Below are positions 1-8,753 of a stretch of DNA of 64,000 nucleotides, piece by piece. Source of the stretch: Acholeplasmatales bacterium. GTDB lineage: Bacteria; Bacillota_I; Bacilli_A; Acholeplasmatales; Anaeroplasmataceae. How positions within the stretch are numbered: position 1 is the first letter of the stretch; every line of letters begins with the position of its first letter. Location: contig JAFXXC010000029.1 in assembly GCA_017542485.1 (NCBI GenBank), forward strand, positions 23,572 to 87,571. The letters are read 5' to 3'. The notes under the pieces were generated by a model. The model had not been told where the DNA came from. It worked only from the letters and a program-made list of their open reading frames with translations, and did not search any database. The position numbers were made by a program, and so were the translations under genes.

Positions 1-1835
1 AAGAAGCAAATAAAGAAAAATTAGTAGCTTTCTATACTGAATTAGAATTTAAATCATTGTTAAAAGAAATATCTATCGATAGAAAAATAGAAGTTCATGA
101 AAATAGTTATAAAATTATTAATGATTATAGTGAACTTGATGGTTTATTAAGTGATAATTCTAATTTGATATTTGAAACATATGAATATAATTATCATAGG
201 AGTCCACTTTTAGGAATTGGTTTAAAGAATAACAATGGTACTTTTGTTATAAGACCTAATTTGTTAAAGAATGATACTATATTAAGTAAATTCTTAAGTG
301 ATAATAATATTAAAAAGAGTGTTTATGATTATAAGAGATCTTATGTTTTATCTAAAAGATATGGCGTAGAATTTAATGGTGTGGATTTTGATTTATTATT
401 AGCTACTTACGTATTAAATCCTACTGCCGCTAAACAGGAATTTAAAGGTGTTGCCGATTATTATAATTATGATGATGTAATGTATAATGAAGAAGTATAT
501 GGCAAGGGAGCTAAGATGGCTATTCCTGATGAGAAGATAATATATGAACATATAGTAAAGAAATTAAATGCTTTAGATAGTTTAAAGAGTGAAGCATTAA
601 AAAGATTAAATGAAAATAATCAATTACATTTATTGAATGAAATCGAGATTCCTTTATCTAAAGTTTTAGGTAAAATGGAATATAATGGAATGTTAATTGA
701 TATTGATGAATTAAATAGACAAGAAGCTAGTCTTGTTGGGGATATTTCTGAACTTGAGAAGAAAATCTATTCATTAGCTGGGAAAGAATTTAACGTTTCA
801 TCACCTAAACAATTAGGTGTTATATTATTTGAAGATTTGAAATTACCTTATCCTAAGAAAAAAGGTAATAGCTATTCAACTGATATTGAAGTATTAGAAG
901 CAATTAAAAGTAGTCATCCTATTGTTGAATTAATAATTGACTATAGAGCAAAAACGAAACTATTATCAACATATGTTACAGGATTAAGAGATATGATATA
1001 TCCTGATGGAAAAGTTCATACTATCTATGAACAAGCATTAACTCAGACAGGTAGATTATCATCTATTGAGCCTAATTTACAAAATATTCCTATTAGAACA
1101 CCTGAAGGACATATGATTAGAAAAATGTTTATTCCAAATAATAGTAATAATGTTATGTATTCTGCTGATTATTCTCAAATTGAATTAAGAGTACTTGCTC
1201 ATATGGCTAAGGTCTCTAAATTGATAGAAGCGTTTAATAATAATGAAGATATTCATGCTAAAACTGCAATGGAAATATTTAATAAAACTGAAATAACACC
1301 AGAAGATAGAAGAAAAGCAAAGGTAGTTAATTTTGGTATTGTTTATGGTATGAGTGCATTTGGATTAGCACAGGATTTAGGAATTACAAATTCAATGGCT
1401 TCTGATTTTATGAAGAAATATTATGAAGCTTATCCTGAAATTAAAACTTTTATGGATAGTACTATTGAATTTGCTAAACAAAATGGTTATGTAGCTACTA
1501 TGAAAAATAGAAAAAGATATATTCCAGATATTAATTCAAGTATTTATATGCAAAGAGAATTTGCTAAAAGAACTGCGATGAATAGCCCAATTCAAGGTAG
1601 TGCAGCTGATATTATTAAGATTGCAATGGTTAATGTTGATAAAGCATTAACAGAGAATAATTTAAAAAGTAAAATGCTTGTTCAAGTTCATGATGAATTA
1701 GTATTCGAAGTAGAACATGGTGAAGAAGAGATTTTACAAAAATTAGTTAAGAATGCAATGGAGAGTGCTTTTAAGCTTGATGTACCACTAATCGCAGATG
1801 ATTCGTTTGGTAAGAATTGGTATGAGGTGAAATAA
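1..1835 (+). CDS. polA: DNA polymerase I, 5' end outside the window
   Basis: Template-directed DNA polymerase for Okazaki-fragment processing and repair. The reading frame is open from base 3, and the residues before the first TTG (position 57) match Pol I, so the gene starts upstream. About 610 residues are visible. The polymerase domain is complete: motif A DYSQIELR (near 1167), motif B/O-helix RRKAKVVNFGIVYG (near 1309) and motif C VQVHDELVFE (near 1681). The central 3'-5' exonuclease-like domain is degenerate. Its Exo I region reads FETYEYN rather than FDTETD, and no Exo III YxxxD is seen, as in other Bacillus-type Pol I enzymes without proofreading. The 5'-nuclease domain should lie off the left edge. 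The stop overlaps the next ATG by one base, so it probably heads an operon with mutM and coaE. Confidence 0.97.
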   Translation, partial: EANKEKLVAFYTELEFKSLLKEISIDRKIEVHENSYKIINDYSELDGLLSDNSNLIFETYEYNYHRSPLLGIGLKNNNGTFVIRPNLLKNDTILSKFLSDNNIKKSVYDYKRSYVLSKRYGVEFNGVDFDLLLATYVLNPTAAKQEFKGVADYYNYDDVMYNEEVYGKGAKMAIPDEKIIYEHIVKKLNALDSLKSEALKRLNENNQLHLLNEIEIPLSKVLGKMEYNGMLIDIDELNRQEASLVGDISELEKKIYSLAGKEFNVSSPKQLGVILFEDLKLPYPKKKGNSYSTDIEVLEAIKSSHPIVELIIDYRAKTKLLSTYVTGLRDMIYPDGKVHTIYEQALTQTGRLSSIEPNLQNIPIRTPEGHMIRKMFIPNNSNNVMYSADYSQIELRVLAHMAKVSKLIEAFNNNEDIHAKTAMEIFNKTEITPEDRRKAKVVNFGIVYGMSAFGLAQDLGITNSMASDFMKKYYEAYPEIKTFMDSTIEFAKQNGYVATMKNRKRYIPDINSSIYMQREFAKRTAMNSPIQGSAADIIKIAMVNVDKALTENNLKSKMLVQVHDELVFEVEHGEEEILQKLVKNAMESAFKLDVPLIADDSFGKNWYEVK

Positions 1836-2341
1836 TGGATGCTATAAAATTAAGAAGAAGTATTAGAAAATTTGATTTATCTAAAAAGATTCCTTATGAT
1901 ACATTAGTAGAATTATGCAAATATGCATCATATGCACCAACTGCTAGAAGACAAATTGATAAGGAATATATTATTATTGATAGTGAAGAAGTTATTAATA
2001 AGATGAAGGATTTACCTCATGGAACATTAAAATATGAGGATTGTAATACATATATTGCATTAGTTGCTAAAGATCCTAACTCATTAACTATTCCAGGTAT
2101 GGAACCAATTGATTTAGGTATGGCTGCTGAAAATATATTAATTAAAGCTTGTGATTTAGGTTTTGGTTCTTGTTATTTAGGTGTATATCCTAGTGAAGAA
2201 AGAATGAAATCTTTTAATGAATTATTAGGGGTAAATAATAATGATTTTGTATTTGGAATTATCGCATTAGGATATCCAAAAGAAGAATTTAGAGAGTGGG
2301 ATAAATTTGATCCTAATACAATTCATCATAATAAATATTAG
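1835..2341 (+). CDS. Nitroreductase family FMN-dependent oxidoreductase
   Basis: A 168-residue protein of the nitroreductase fold, which uses FMN and NAD(P)H to reduce nitro compounds, quinones or similar acceptors; its true substrate is unknown. The family marks are the N-terminal RRSIRKF motif (FMN phosphate binding) and the glycine-rich LGFGSCYLGV segment, followed by GYPKEEF near the C-terminus. The length is normal for the small subfamily. It starts on the last base of the polA stop and lies 11 nt before mutM, so it is co-transcribed with repair genes. That position is not part of the usual Bacilli arrangement. A second, different nitroreductase lies at 37506-38006. Confidence 0.88.
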   Translation: MDAIKLRRSIRKFDLSKKIPYDTLVELCKYASYAPTARRQIDKEYIIIDSEEVINKMKDLPHGTLKYEDCNTYIALVAKDPNSLTIPGMEPIDLGMAAENILIKACDLGFGSCYLGVYPSEERMKSFNELLGVNNNDFVFGIIALGYPKEEFREWDKFDPNTIHHNKY

Positions 2342-2352
2342 GAGTGATATTT

Positions 2353-3165
2353 ATGCCAGAACTTCCTGAGGTTGAAACAGTTAGAAGAGTTTTAACTCAA
2401 AAAGTAGTTAATTTGACAATTACTGATATTAAAGTTAAATATGATAATATTATCACTGGTGATGTAAATGAATTTAAAAATAATCTAATTGGTAAGAAAA
2501 TTACTGGATTATCAAGATTAGGTAAATTTTTAATTTTTAATCTTGATAATGGTAATATAGTATCTCATCTTAGAATGGAAGGAAAGTATTTTTATTCAAA
2601 TGATGATTTGGATAATAAGCATGTCCATGTTATATTTTATTTTGATAATGGATATTGTCTATATTACCAGGATGTTAGAAAATTTGGAAGAATGGAATAT
2701 AAATCAAATGATGATTTATATACTACTTCACCATTAAAAAATGTTGGAATTGACCCAATTTTAAATAAAAAAATTGATTATAGATTAATTTATGATAAAA
2801 TAGTATCAAGGAATGTGGCGATTAAAGTCACTCTCTTAGATCAATCTATTATTGCTGGACTTGGTAATATATATGTAGATGAGGTATTATTTTTAGCTAA
2901 AGTAAACCCACATAGAGAATCTGATAATGTTAGTTATGATGAGGTTAAAGCTATAGTTGATAGTACTATTAATATTTTATCAAAGGCAATCGAATGTAAG
3001 GGAACTACTATTAGAAGTTATACTTCTGAATTAGGCGTGGAAGGAAATTTTCAAAATTTTCTAAATGTTCATACTAAAAAAATTTGTCCTATATGTAATA
3101 ACAAATTAACTAAGGATAAAGTTAATGGTAGGTCTACTTATTATTGCACTATGTGCGAGAGGTGA
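2353..3165 (+). CDS. mutM: Formamidopyrimidine-DNA glycosylase (Fpg/MutM)
   Basis: Bifunctional glycosylase/AP lyase that removes 8-oxoguanine and formamidopyrimidines from DNA. The start is set at ATG 2353 because the mature enzyme needs Pro as its first residue (MPELPEVETVRR), and an AGGAG lies 8 bases upstream; a GTG at 2344 would add three residues and destroy this. The catalytic Pro-Glu pair, the LGKF lysine region, the QDVRKFGRME segment, the helix-two-turn-helix (DQSIIAGLGNIYVDE) and a C-terminal CxxC...CxxC zinc finger ending in MCER are all present. Length is 270 aa, normal for the family. coaE follows 4 bases after the stop, the standard Bacilli order polA-mutM-coaE. Confidence 0.97.
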   Translation: MPELPEVETVRRVLTQKVVNLTITDIKVKYDNIITGDVNEFKNNLIGKKITGLSRLGKFLIFNLDNGNIVSHLRMEGKYFYSNDDLDNKHVHVIFYFDNGYCLYYQDVRKFGRMEYKSNDDLYTTSPLKNVGIDPILNKKIDYRLIYDKIVSRNVAIKVTLLDQSIIAGLGNIYVDEVLFLAKVNPHRESDNVSYDEVKAIVDSTINILSKAIECKGTTIRSYTSELGVEGNFQNFLNVHTKKICPICNNKLTKDKVNGRSTYYCTMCER

Positions 3166-3169
3166 GATT

Positions 3170-3766
3170 GTGAAAAGGGTTATTGGTGTTACTGGTGGTA
3201 TAGCTAGTGGCAAGAGTAATGTTTGTAATATTATTGAAAAAATGGGATTGTTTGTTATTGATTGTGATAAAATTAGCTATGATTTAACTAAAAAAGGTGG
3301 ACCTATTTATAAAGTAATATTAGAAAAATTTGGTAATGAATATTTACTTGATAATGATGAAATTGATAGAAAGAAGCTTGCTAGATTAATTTTTAATAAT
3401 TTAGAAGCCAAAAATTTGCTTAATAGCATAACTCATCCAATCATTATTGATGATTTAAATAAAAAGATAGAAGAATCTGATGAGAAAATTATTTTCTTAG
3501 AAGCACCATTATTGTATGAAACACATTTAGATAATATATGCGATAAAATAATATGTGTTTATTTAGATGAAAAACTTCAACTTGATCGTCTTATGATGCG
3601 TGAGGGAATAGATGAACAATATGCTTTGGCAAAAATTCATTCACAAATGGATTTAAATATTAAAAAATCACTTGCTGATTATGTTATTGATACAAAGGGA
3701 ACCTTTGAAGAAACAAGAATGCAGGTTGATAAAGTAATAAATGATATATTAAAGGAGTGTAATTAA
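3170..3766 (+). CDS. coaE: Dephospho-CoA kinase
   Basis: Catalyses the last step of coenzyme A synthesis, ATP-dependent phosphorylation of dephospho-CoA. The P-loop GGIASGKS is at residues 8-15, and the family features DCDKISYDL, HPII and EAPLLYE follow. The start is placed at GTG 3170, because GAGGTGA overlaps the end of mutM at a good distance and the protein then begins KRVIGVTGG as in relatives. The longer frame starting at 3125 would lie inside mutM. The product is 198 aa, typical for CoaE. It follows mutM directly, as in Bacillus. Confidence 0.95.
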   Translation: MKRVIGVTGGIASGKSNVCNIIEKMGLFVIDCDKISYDLTKKGGPIYKVILEKFGNEYLLDNDEIDRKKLARLIFNNLEAKNLLNSITHPIIIDDLNKKIEESDEKIIFLEAPLLYETHLDNICDKIICVYLDEKLQLDRLMMREGIDEQYALAKIHSQMDLNIKKSLADYVIDTKGTFEETRMQVDKVINDILKECN

Positions 3767-3767
3767 T

Positions 3768-4115
3768 ATGGCAGTAATTGAAACAAGTGAGAATAGTTCA
3801 AATTTAGCTTTACAAACACATTATTATAAAGCTTCATATGAACAAATTAAAAATCGTTATTTAGAGATTATCGAAGGTATGAATCATAAGGTAGTTAGTA
3901 TTAATGATGACTATACTGAGATTTATTCTGAGATTCCTCATATGACAGTTATAGCTAAGATTATTATGCAAGATCCATTAGAGACATCTATTGATTTTGA
4001 AATTCATGCTGAATTCTTAATGGGTAATAACAAAAAGGCTTTAAAGTTCATTGATAAGGTATTAAAGATGATTGAAGAAAAATATGAATTTAAAGGAGTA
4101 AGCCTTCATAAATAG
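3768..4115 (+). CDS. Uncharacterised 115-residue protein between coaE and dnaB
   Basis: I do not recognise a named family. The protein is soluble, acidic and has no signal peptide or membrane segment. It has an N-terminal stretch of polar residues followed by alternating strand/helix character and a C-terminal amphipathic helix (KALKFIDKVLKMIEEKYEF). It starts 2 nt after coaE with an AAGGAG site in front and ends 9 nt before dnaB, so it belongs to the same operon. In many Bacilli this slot is held by nrdR, but this protein has none of the NrdR zinc-ribbon cysteines and no ATP-cone motif, so it is not NrdR. A role linked to replication initiation is only a guess from position. Confidence 0.8.
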   Translation: MAVIETSENSSNLALQTHYYKASYEQIKNRYLEIIEGMNHKVVSINDDYTEIYSEIPHMTVIAKIIMQDPLETSIDFEIHAEFLMGNNKKALKFIDKVLKMIEEKYEFKGVSLHK

Positions 4116-4123
4116 GAATTATT

Positions 4124-5299
4124 ATGAAGAAGGCATTAGATAGTAATTCAAAATTCAGCATCTATGCGAGCTTTTGCTTATCAATAGATGATGTTAATAC
4201 TTTGTCTTTATTATATGCACCACTTATTGGAAGTGATGCTTTTATGCTTTACTTTGGACTTCATTCTTTAATTGAAAGAAATAATATGAAAAGCGAAGAA
4301 ATTCTTCATCAAGATTTTATGGAGATTTTTTCTTTTAAGAATGCTGATTTTTTAAACGCAAGATATAAGCTTGAAGGTATTGGATTATTAATGACATACC
4401 AGGCTAGTGATGGTAGCTACCTCTATAATTTGTGCCCGCCACTTACAGCTAAGTGCTTTATTAAGGACGCAACCCTAGGGTTGTTTTTATATTCTCAAAT
4501 TAGGAAAGAAACATTTGATTTTATCTATAAGCATTTTAAAATCGATAGAATAGATACTAAGACTGTAACTAATGTTACTAAGGCATTTGATGAAGTATAT
4601 GATTCAAGTGTAACTAATGATTCTACATATGAGAAATTTGCTTATATATTAGGTAAGAATCCTAATATGGGATTAGTAATTAAAAATAATAAATTTGATT
4701 TTGATATATTTAAAAAAGAAATTAATAAAGATTATTTAGAGGTTGGTATTACTAAAGAATTCCAAAAACAAATAGAGAATTTAGCTTTTGTTTATAAATT
4801 TAATGAAAGAGAAATGGTTGGATTATATAATGATTCCATTAATAAAATGGGATTATTTGATTATCGTTTATTAAAGAAAAAAGCTAATTTATTATTTAAT
4901 TATAATAGAAATATGAAGGCACCTATCCTATCTACAAAAATAGAAGAGGATTATGATGATATTGTTACATATTTAGATAATGTATCACCTTCTGATTTAT
5001 TAGACACTAATTTAAATCAATATCCTTCTGAATATTTAGATACAATAAATCAAATATATTCTGATATTGATTTACCAAGAGGAGTACTAAATTGTATGAT
5101 TCTTAAGATATTAAAAGATAAGGGTGGAGAATTGCCTAAGGTTAATTATTTTAAGAGAGTATCTGAATCTTGGATTAAAGATAATGTTTTTTCAACTATT
5201 GATGCGATTAAATATACAACTACATTAAAAGAAGAAGGTAGTAGTATTGCATCAAGTAGCGATGAAGATGATGATAATGGAGGATTCCGTAAGCTATGA
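4124..5299 (+). CDS. dnaB: Replication initiation/membrane attachment protein DnaB
   Basis: Bacilli-type DnaB (not the helicase), which works with DnaD and DnaI to load the replicative helicase at origins and restart sites. The 391-aa protein has the N-terminal winged-helix-like region (FSIYASFCLSIDDVNTLSLLYAPLIG) and a C-terminal DnaB/DnaD domain ending near KVNYFKRVSESWIKDNV, followed by a short acidic serine-rich tail. Length is somewhat below the 470 aa of the B. subtilis protein. Its TGA stop overlaps the dnaI ATG by 4 bases (ATGA), suggesting translational coupling. The order coaE-X-dnaB-dnaI is the conserved Bacilli cluster. Confidence 0.9.
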   Translation: MKKALDSNSKFSIYASFCLSIDDVNTLSLLYAPLIGSDAFMLYFGLHSLIERNNMKSEEILHQDFMEIFSFKNADFLNARYKLEGIGLLMTYQASDGSYLYNLCPPLTAKCFIKDATLGLFLYSQIRKETFDFIYKHFKIDRIDTKTVTNVTKAFDEVYDSSVTNDSTYEKFAYILGKNPNMGLVIKNNKFDFDIFKKEINKDYLEVGITKEFQKQIENLAFVYKFNEREMVGLYNDSINKMGLFDYRLLKKKANLLFNYNRNMKAPILSTKIEEDYDDIVTYLDNVSPSDLLDTNLNQYPSEYLDTINQIYSDIDLPRGVLNCMILKILKDKGGELPKVNYFKRVSESWIKDNVFSTIDAIKYTTTLKEEGSSIASSSDEDDDNGGFRKL

Positions 5300-6153
5300 T
5301 TAAAGCAAAAAGTGAATATAGTTTTGATAGCGAGCTTGTGGATGAATATATTAAAGAAATCCAAAAGGCGCTACCAGGATATGATATAAATGTTAATAAT
5401 GTTAACGATTTTTCAACAATGATTGAAGAAAAAAATAATTGTAATAATTGTAGAGGTATTGATTGTTGTAAAAATTCACAAAAAGGTTATTATACTGATT
5501 ATGTTAATGGTGAATTTAAGTTTTCTAAGTGTAAATATTTGAAAAATAGTAATAATAGTTTAATTACAAATTATTATTTGGCTCCTAGGTTATTAAATGC
5601 GAAATTAGATGATTTCGATGTTAATTGTGAATCAAGAACTAAAATATTTAAATATATTACTACATTTGTTAATGATATTGTAAAGGGTAATGATGTTACG
5701 GGTCTATATTTACATGGTGATTGCAGTAGAGGAAAAACATATACATTAGCTGTAATTGCTAATCTACTTGCTGAAAATGGGGTTGAGTCTGTTATTTGTT
5801 ATTTTCCTGATTTAGTATCACAGTTAAGAAATGATTATTATTCTGATAAGAATTCTTATGAGGAAACATTAGATAAAATAAGAAATGTTCATGTTTTATT
5901 AATTGATGATTTTGGTAGCGAAAATATGACTGAATGGTTAAGGGATGAAATATTAGGCCCTATGATTAATTATCGTATGAGTATGGGTTTACCTATATTT
6001 ATTTCATCAAATGTTGATCCAAAAGCGTTAAAATCACATATAGCTATCGATAAGAATCCAGATAATATTTTAAAGGCTGAAAGAATTATTAATAGACTAA
6101 CATCTATGATGATTACTAATAGTATGGATGATAGTAAAAAATATATTAGATAA
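5296..6153 (+). CDS. dnaI: Primosomal helicase loader DnaI
   Basis: AAA+ ATPase that loads the replicative helicase. The N-terminal part has a cysteine-rich zinc-binding region (CNNCRGIDCC followed by a further Cys in FSKCKYL), as in DnaI, which binds helicase. The C-terminal ATPase has a Walker A of the form GDCSRGKT, with Cys and Ser where DnaI/DnaC proteins usually have GxxGxGKT, and a Walker B VLLIDDFGSE. There is an arginine-rich sensor region (ERIINRL). 285 aa. It is translationally coupled to dnaB through ATGA. It ends the replication cluster; the next gene is a lipoprotein, with thrS after it as in Bacillus. Confidence 0.9.
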   Translation: MIKAKSEYSFDSELVDEYIKEIQKALPGYDINVNNVNDFSTMIEEKNNCNNCRGIDCCKNSQKGYYTDYVNGEFKFSKCKYLKNSNNSLITNYYLAPRLLNAKLDDFDVNCESRTKIFKYITTFVNDIVKGNDVTGLYLHGDCSRGKTYTLAVIANLLAENGVESVICYFPDLVSQLRNDYYSDKNSYEETLDKIRNVHVLLIDDFGSENMTEWLRDEILGPMINYRMSMGLPIFISSNVDPKALKSHIAIDKNPDNILKAERIINRLTSMMITNSMDDSKKYIR

Positions 6154-6192
6154 TGTTATTTATTTTTATATAATACAAAAGGAGTAATATTT

Positions 6193-8469
6193 ATGAAAAA
6201 ATCAATAAGATTTATGTTATTATCATTGCCTTTGTTTGTTTTAGCATCTTGTGGAGGAAGTTCTAATTCGAAAGATGTTTATGATAAAGGCGATTGGGGA
6301 GTAGAAGATATTAAGCAAAATATTGTTATTGATGATAAGACTGCAGAAAAAAGCATAGATTATTCTGTTTGTTCAAATATAGAATTTGAATCTCAAAATA
6401 TTGTCAATAGCGACTATGCTGGTAATGGTTTACTGGTTGTAAAAAATACTTCAAATCATATTGGCTTTTATTCGTTATTACATAATAAGTATCTTATAAA
6501 ATGTCAGTATATTGAGGAATTGCTAACATATGAAGTGATCACTAATTCTAACATAGGATATTTTTTACGAATTGTATATGATAATAAAACATTCTATTAT
6601 GATTCGTTAGGAAATCTAATTTATGAAAATGCTGGTAACCATACTGTTCAACTAACGACAACTATTTTGGATAAAAAAGTTTATTTGAATGTTAATAATG
6701 CCAATTATTTAAATGCCAATTATTTATATAAAAATGATGGAAGTTTAAGTGTTGTATCAGAAATTCCTTCTAATTCACAATCAAATACTAATAGCAATTC
6801 TAAGATAACTTATGGAGATAAATATGTTGATTTAAATAAGTTGGATTTAGAGGAATATGGATTATACGGATATTATTTGTCAAAAAAGAATGAATTAATT
6901 ACAGTTTTTGATGATGAAAAAAATAGTCCAGTTTCAACATTTACTATTCCTAATGATTCTGAAATAATGATTGTTGGGAAAAAACTATATTATCAACTTT
7001 CATATGAGGTTAGCGAAGATTCTTTAGATTATTCTTATTTTTTAAATGGAACTAAATATTTAGTAGATAGTTATTGCATAAATATAATGGATGGCGAGAA
7101 GGAAAAGGTAGAACTTAATTATTTGATTAATAAAGTTATTGGTCCATATAAGGATAGTAAAGGAATATATAATAGATGTTTAATAAAAAAACAATCATTT
7201 TCTAATAAAGTATTAAAAACAAGTGAAACCGTATTGGTTAATTCTAATGGCGAAATTATAAGTAATTTAAATGGTTATGAACCTGATAGTTTTATTCAAT
7301 TAGATACTAACTTTTATAATACATCAACTAAAGTTTTATATAATTCAAAATTAGAAGAAATTGCCTATTTAGGAGCTATTAATCCATCAGTAATAAAAAA
7401 TACTAATTACATTGTTGGAAGTAATGATGGAAAGTATGGTTTAATTAATAGCACAGGAAGGGTTGCTCTTACATTTGATTATGATCAAATATTATATCAA
7501 TATGCGACTAACAATTGTGTTTTTGCAACAAAAGATAATGTTCTATATAGATTGAAATTAAATGATGGTTATGTACATCCTGAGTTAATTGGATCAAATT
7601 TTAAAAAGATAAATAATTATGTTTATTATGTTAATGGTAATATGGAAAGTACATCAAAACAATTAGGTTATGTATATGGTAGCAAAAATGAAACATGTGG
7701 AAATATAAATTCTGTGCTATTTGATTCTACTATAATGTGTTCTTATAATACTTCTGGAACATATAAAACATATGTTACAATTTCTAATAATAAAGTACCA
7801 AATTATAGTACTTTTAGTTCTATTGGAACTGAAATTGTAGAAGAAGAAAAATTAGGATTGACATATGAAGATGCAATGGATTTGTCAATTGGAGATAATA
7901 AAATTTATATTACAAGTAATTCTGGTAATTATTGTAAATTTACACCATCAGTTAATGGATATTATACAATTGATAATATTGAATCATTAACGTTGGAGGC
8001 GTATGAGTATAATTCTACTGGTTATCAAAAATATAAATCAATTTCTTATAATACTGAAACATATGGTATTGTCTTAAAACTAGAGGAAGGCAAAACATAT
8101 TATTTTAAGTTTTTGAATTATAATAAAGGTAGTAAAAATATAACATTAAAGATTGAACAAGGTGAACATAAAGATTATCCACTTGCTTTAAAATTTTATG
8201 TAGATAATAATGTTAAATCTATTAAAGATGGAGATAATTATTACGAATATACAAATAATGGTTTATATGATGAAACTATTCGTATTATCGTAACACCTAA
8301 TACGTTCTATAATAATTATGAAGCATACGTTTATTATGATAAAAATTATCCAAATGATGCAACTAGATTAACAAGTGATTCAACATTTAGTGTATCTGCA
8401 GGACAAACAATATATATTAGATATCATTCATATGGTGTATATGATTATACATTTAGAATAACAAATTAA
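6193..8469 (+). CDS. Large surface lipoprotein with WG-repeat-like segments
   Basis: A 758-aa protein with a lipoprotein signal peptide (hydrophobic core then LASC at residues 17-20), so it should be anchored outside the membrane through Cys20. The body contains WG/KWG-like beta-repeat units (for example DGKYGLINSTGRVALTFDYDQI around residue 413 and NHIGFYSLLHNKYLI around 94). A C-terminal region resembles bacterial pre-peptidase/beta-sandwich domains (YTIDNIESLTLEAY...GKTYYFKF). No catalytic motif is visible, so binding or adhesion is likely but unproven. An AAAGGAG site precedes the ATG. It sits between dnaI and thrS, which are normally adjacent, so it looks inserted into the cluster. Confidence 0.85.
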   Translation: MKKSIRFMLLSLPLFVLASCGGSSNSKDVYDKGDWGVEDIKQNIVIDDKTAEKSIDYSVCSNIEFESQNIVNSDYAGNGLLVVKNTSNHIGFYSLLHNKYLIKCQYIEELLTYEVITNSNIGYFLRIVYDNKTFYYDSLGNLIYENAGNHTVQLTTTILDKKVYLNVNNANYLNANYLYKNDGSLSVVSEIPSNSQSNTNSNSKITYGDKYVDLNKLDLEEYGLYGYYLSKKNELITVFDDEKNSPVSTFTIPNDSEIMIVGKKLYYQLSYEVSEDSLDYSYFLNGTKYLVDSYCINIMDGEKEKVELNYLINKVIGPYKDSKGIYNRCLIKKQSFSNKVLKTSETVLVNSNGEIISNLNGYEPDSFIQLDTNFYNTSTKVLYNSKLEEIAYLGAINPSVIKNTNYIVGSNDGKYGLINSTGRVALTFDYDQILYQYATNNCVFATKDNVLYRLKLNDGYVHPELIGSNFKKINNYVYYVNGNMESTSKQLGYVYGSKNETCGNINSVLFDSTIMCSYNTSGTYKTYVTISNNKVPNYSTFSSIGTEIVEEEKLGLTYEDAMDLSIGDNKIYITSNSGNYCKFTPSVNGYYTIDNIESLTLEAYEYNSTGYQKYKSISYNTETYGIVLKLEEGKTYYFKFLNYNKGSKNITLKIEQGEHKDYPLALKFYVDNNVKSIKDGDNYYEYTNNGLYDETIRIIVTPNTFYNNYEAYVYYDKNYPNDATRLTSDSTFSVSAGQTIYIRYHSYGVYDYTFRITN

Positions 8470-8479
8470 ATTATTATAA

Positions 8480-8507
8480 TTGAAAAAAAATAAATAAAGT
8501 GTATAAT
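8480..8507 (+). promoter_or_regulatory. Promoter of thrS leader
   Basis: TTGAAA at 8480-8485 and TATAAT at 8502-8507 are separated by 16 bases. They lie directly after the lipoprotein gene and about 7 bases before the expected start of the T-box RNA. Confidence 0.8.
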
Positions 8508-8513
8508 TAATTT

Positions 8514-8736
8514 GTCGATGATAAGGGACAAGATATTTAAATGTTATTTTTAGAGAAGATATGGTTGGTGAAAATATCTAATATATTTATATATTACTAC
8601 CCTTGGAGATAAATAGAGGAAATGCTATTTCGTATGCCTACGTTACAGGTTAATTGAGGTGCTATTGTTTAATCAATAGAACTAAGGTGGTACCGCGTTA
8701 ATTACGTCCTTAAGATTTCTTAAGGACTTTTTATTT
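8514..8736 (+). promoter_or_regulatory. T-box riboswitch (tRNA-Thr sensing) controlling thrS
   Basis: The leader carries the T-box signatures: AGAGA followed by GGTTGGTGAAAA in the distal part of stem I (8552-8574), and the 14-base T-box AAGGTGGTACCGCG at 8684-8697, which pairs with uncharged tRNA and forms the antiterminator. At the base of stem I, AAGGG (8523-8527) can pair with CCCTT (8600-8604). Just 5' of the latter lies ACT (8596-8598) followed by A, which fits a threonine specifier codon plus the usual purine. Uncharged tRNA-Thr should prevent formation of the terminator at 8706-8736 and switch thrS on. The structure assignment was made by eye. Confidence 0.95.
8706..8736 (+). terminator. 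Regulated intrinsic terminator of the T-box
   Basis: GTCCTTAAG and CTTAAGGAC form a 9-bp stem with a tiny loop, followed by a T-rich run. It overlaps the T-box antiterminator partner, so the two structures exclude each other. Confidence 0.92.
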
Positions 8737-8753
8737 TATATAGGAGGGGTTTT

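Noticed and set aside
57..59. TTG as the start of polA
   Set aside because: The frame is open to the window edge and the residues before the TTG match Pol I; the gene simply begins outside the window.
3125..3169. Upstream extension of coaE inside mutM
   Set aside because: It would add 15 hydrophobic residues not found in CoaE, and GTG 3170 has a proper ribosome-binding site.
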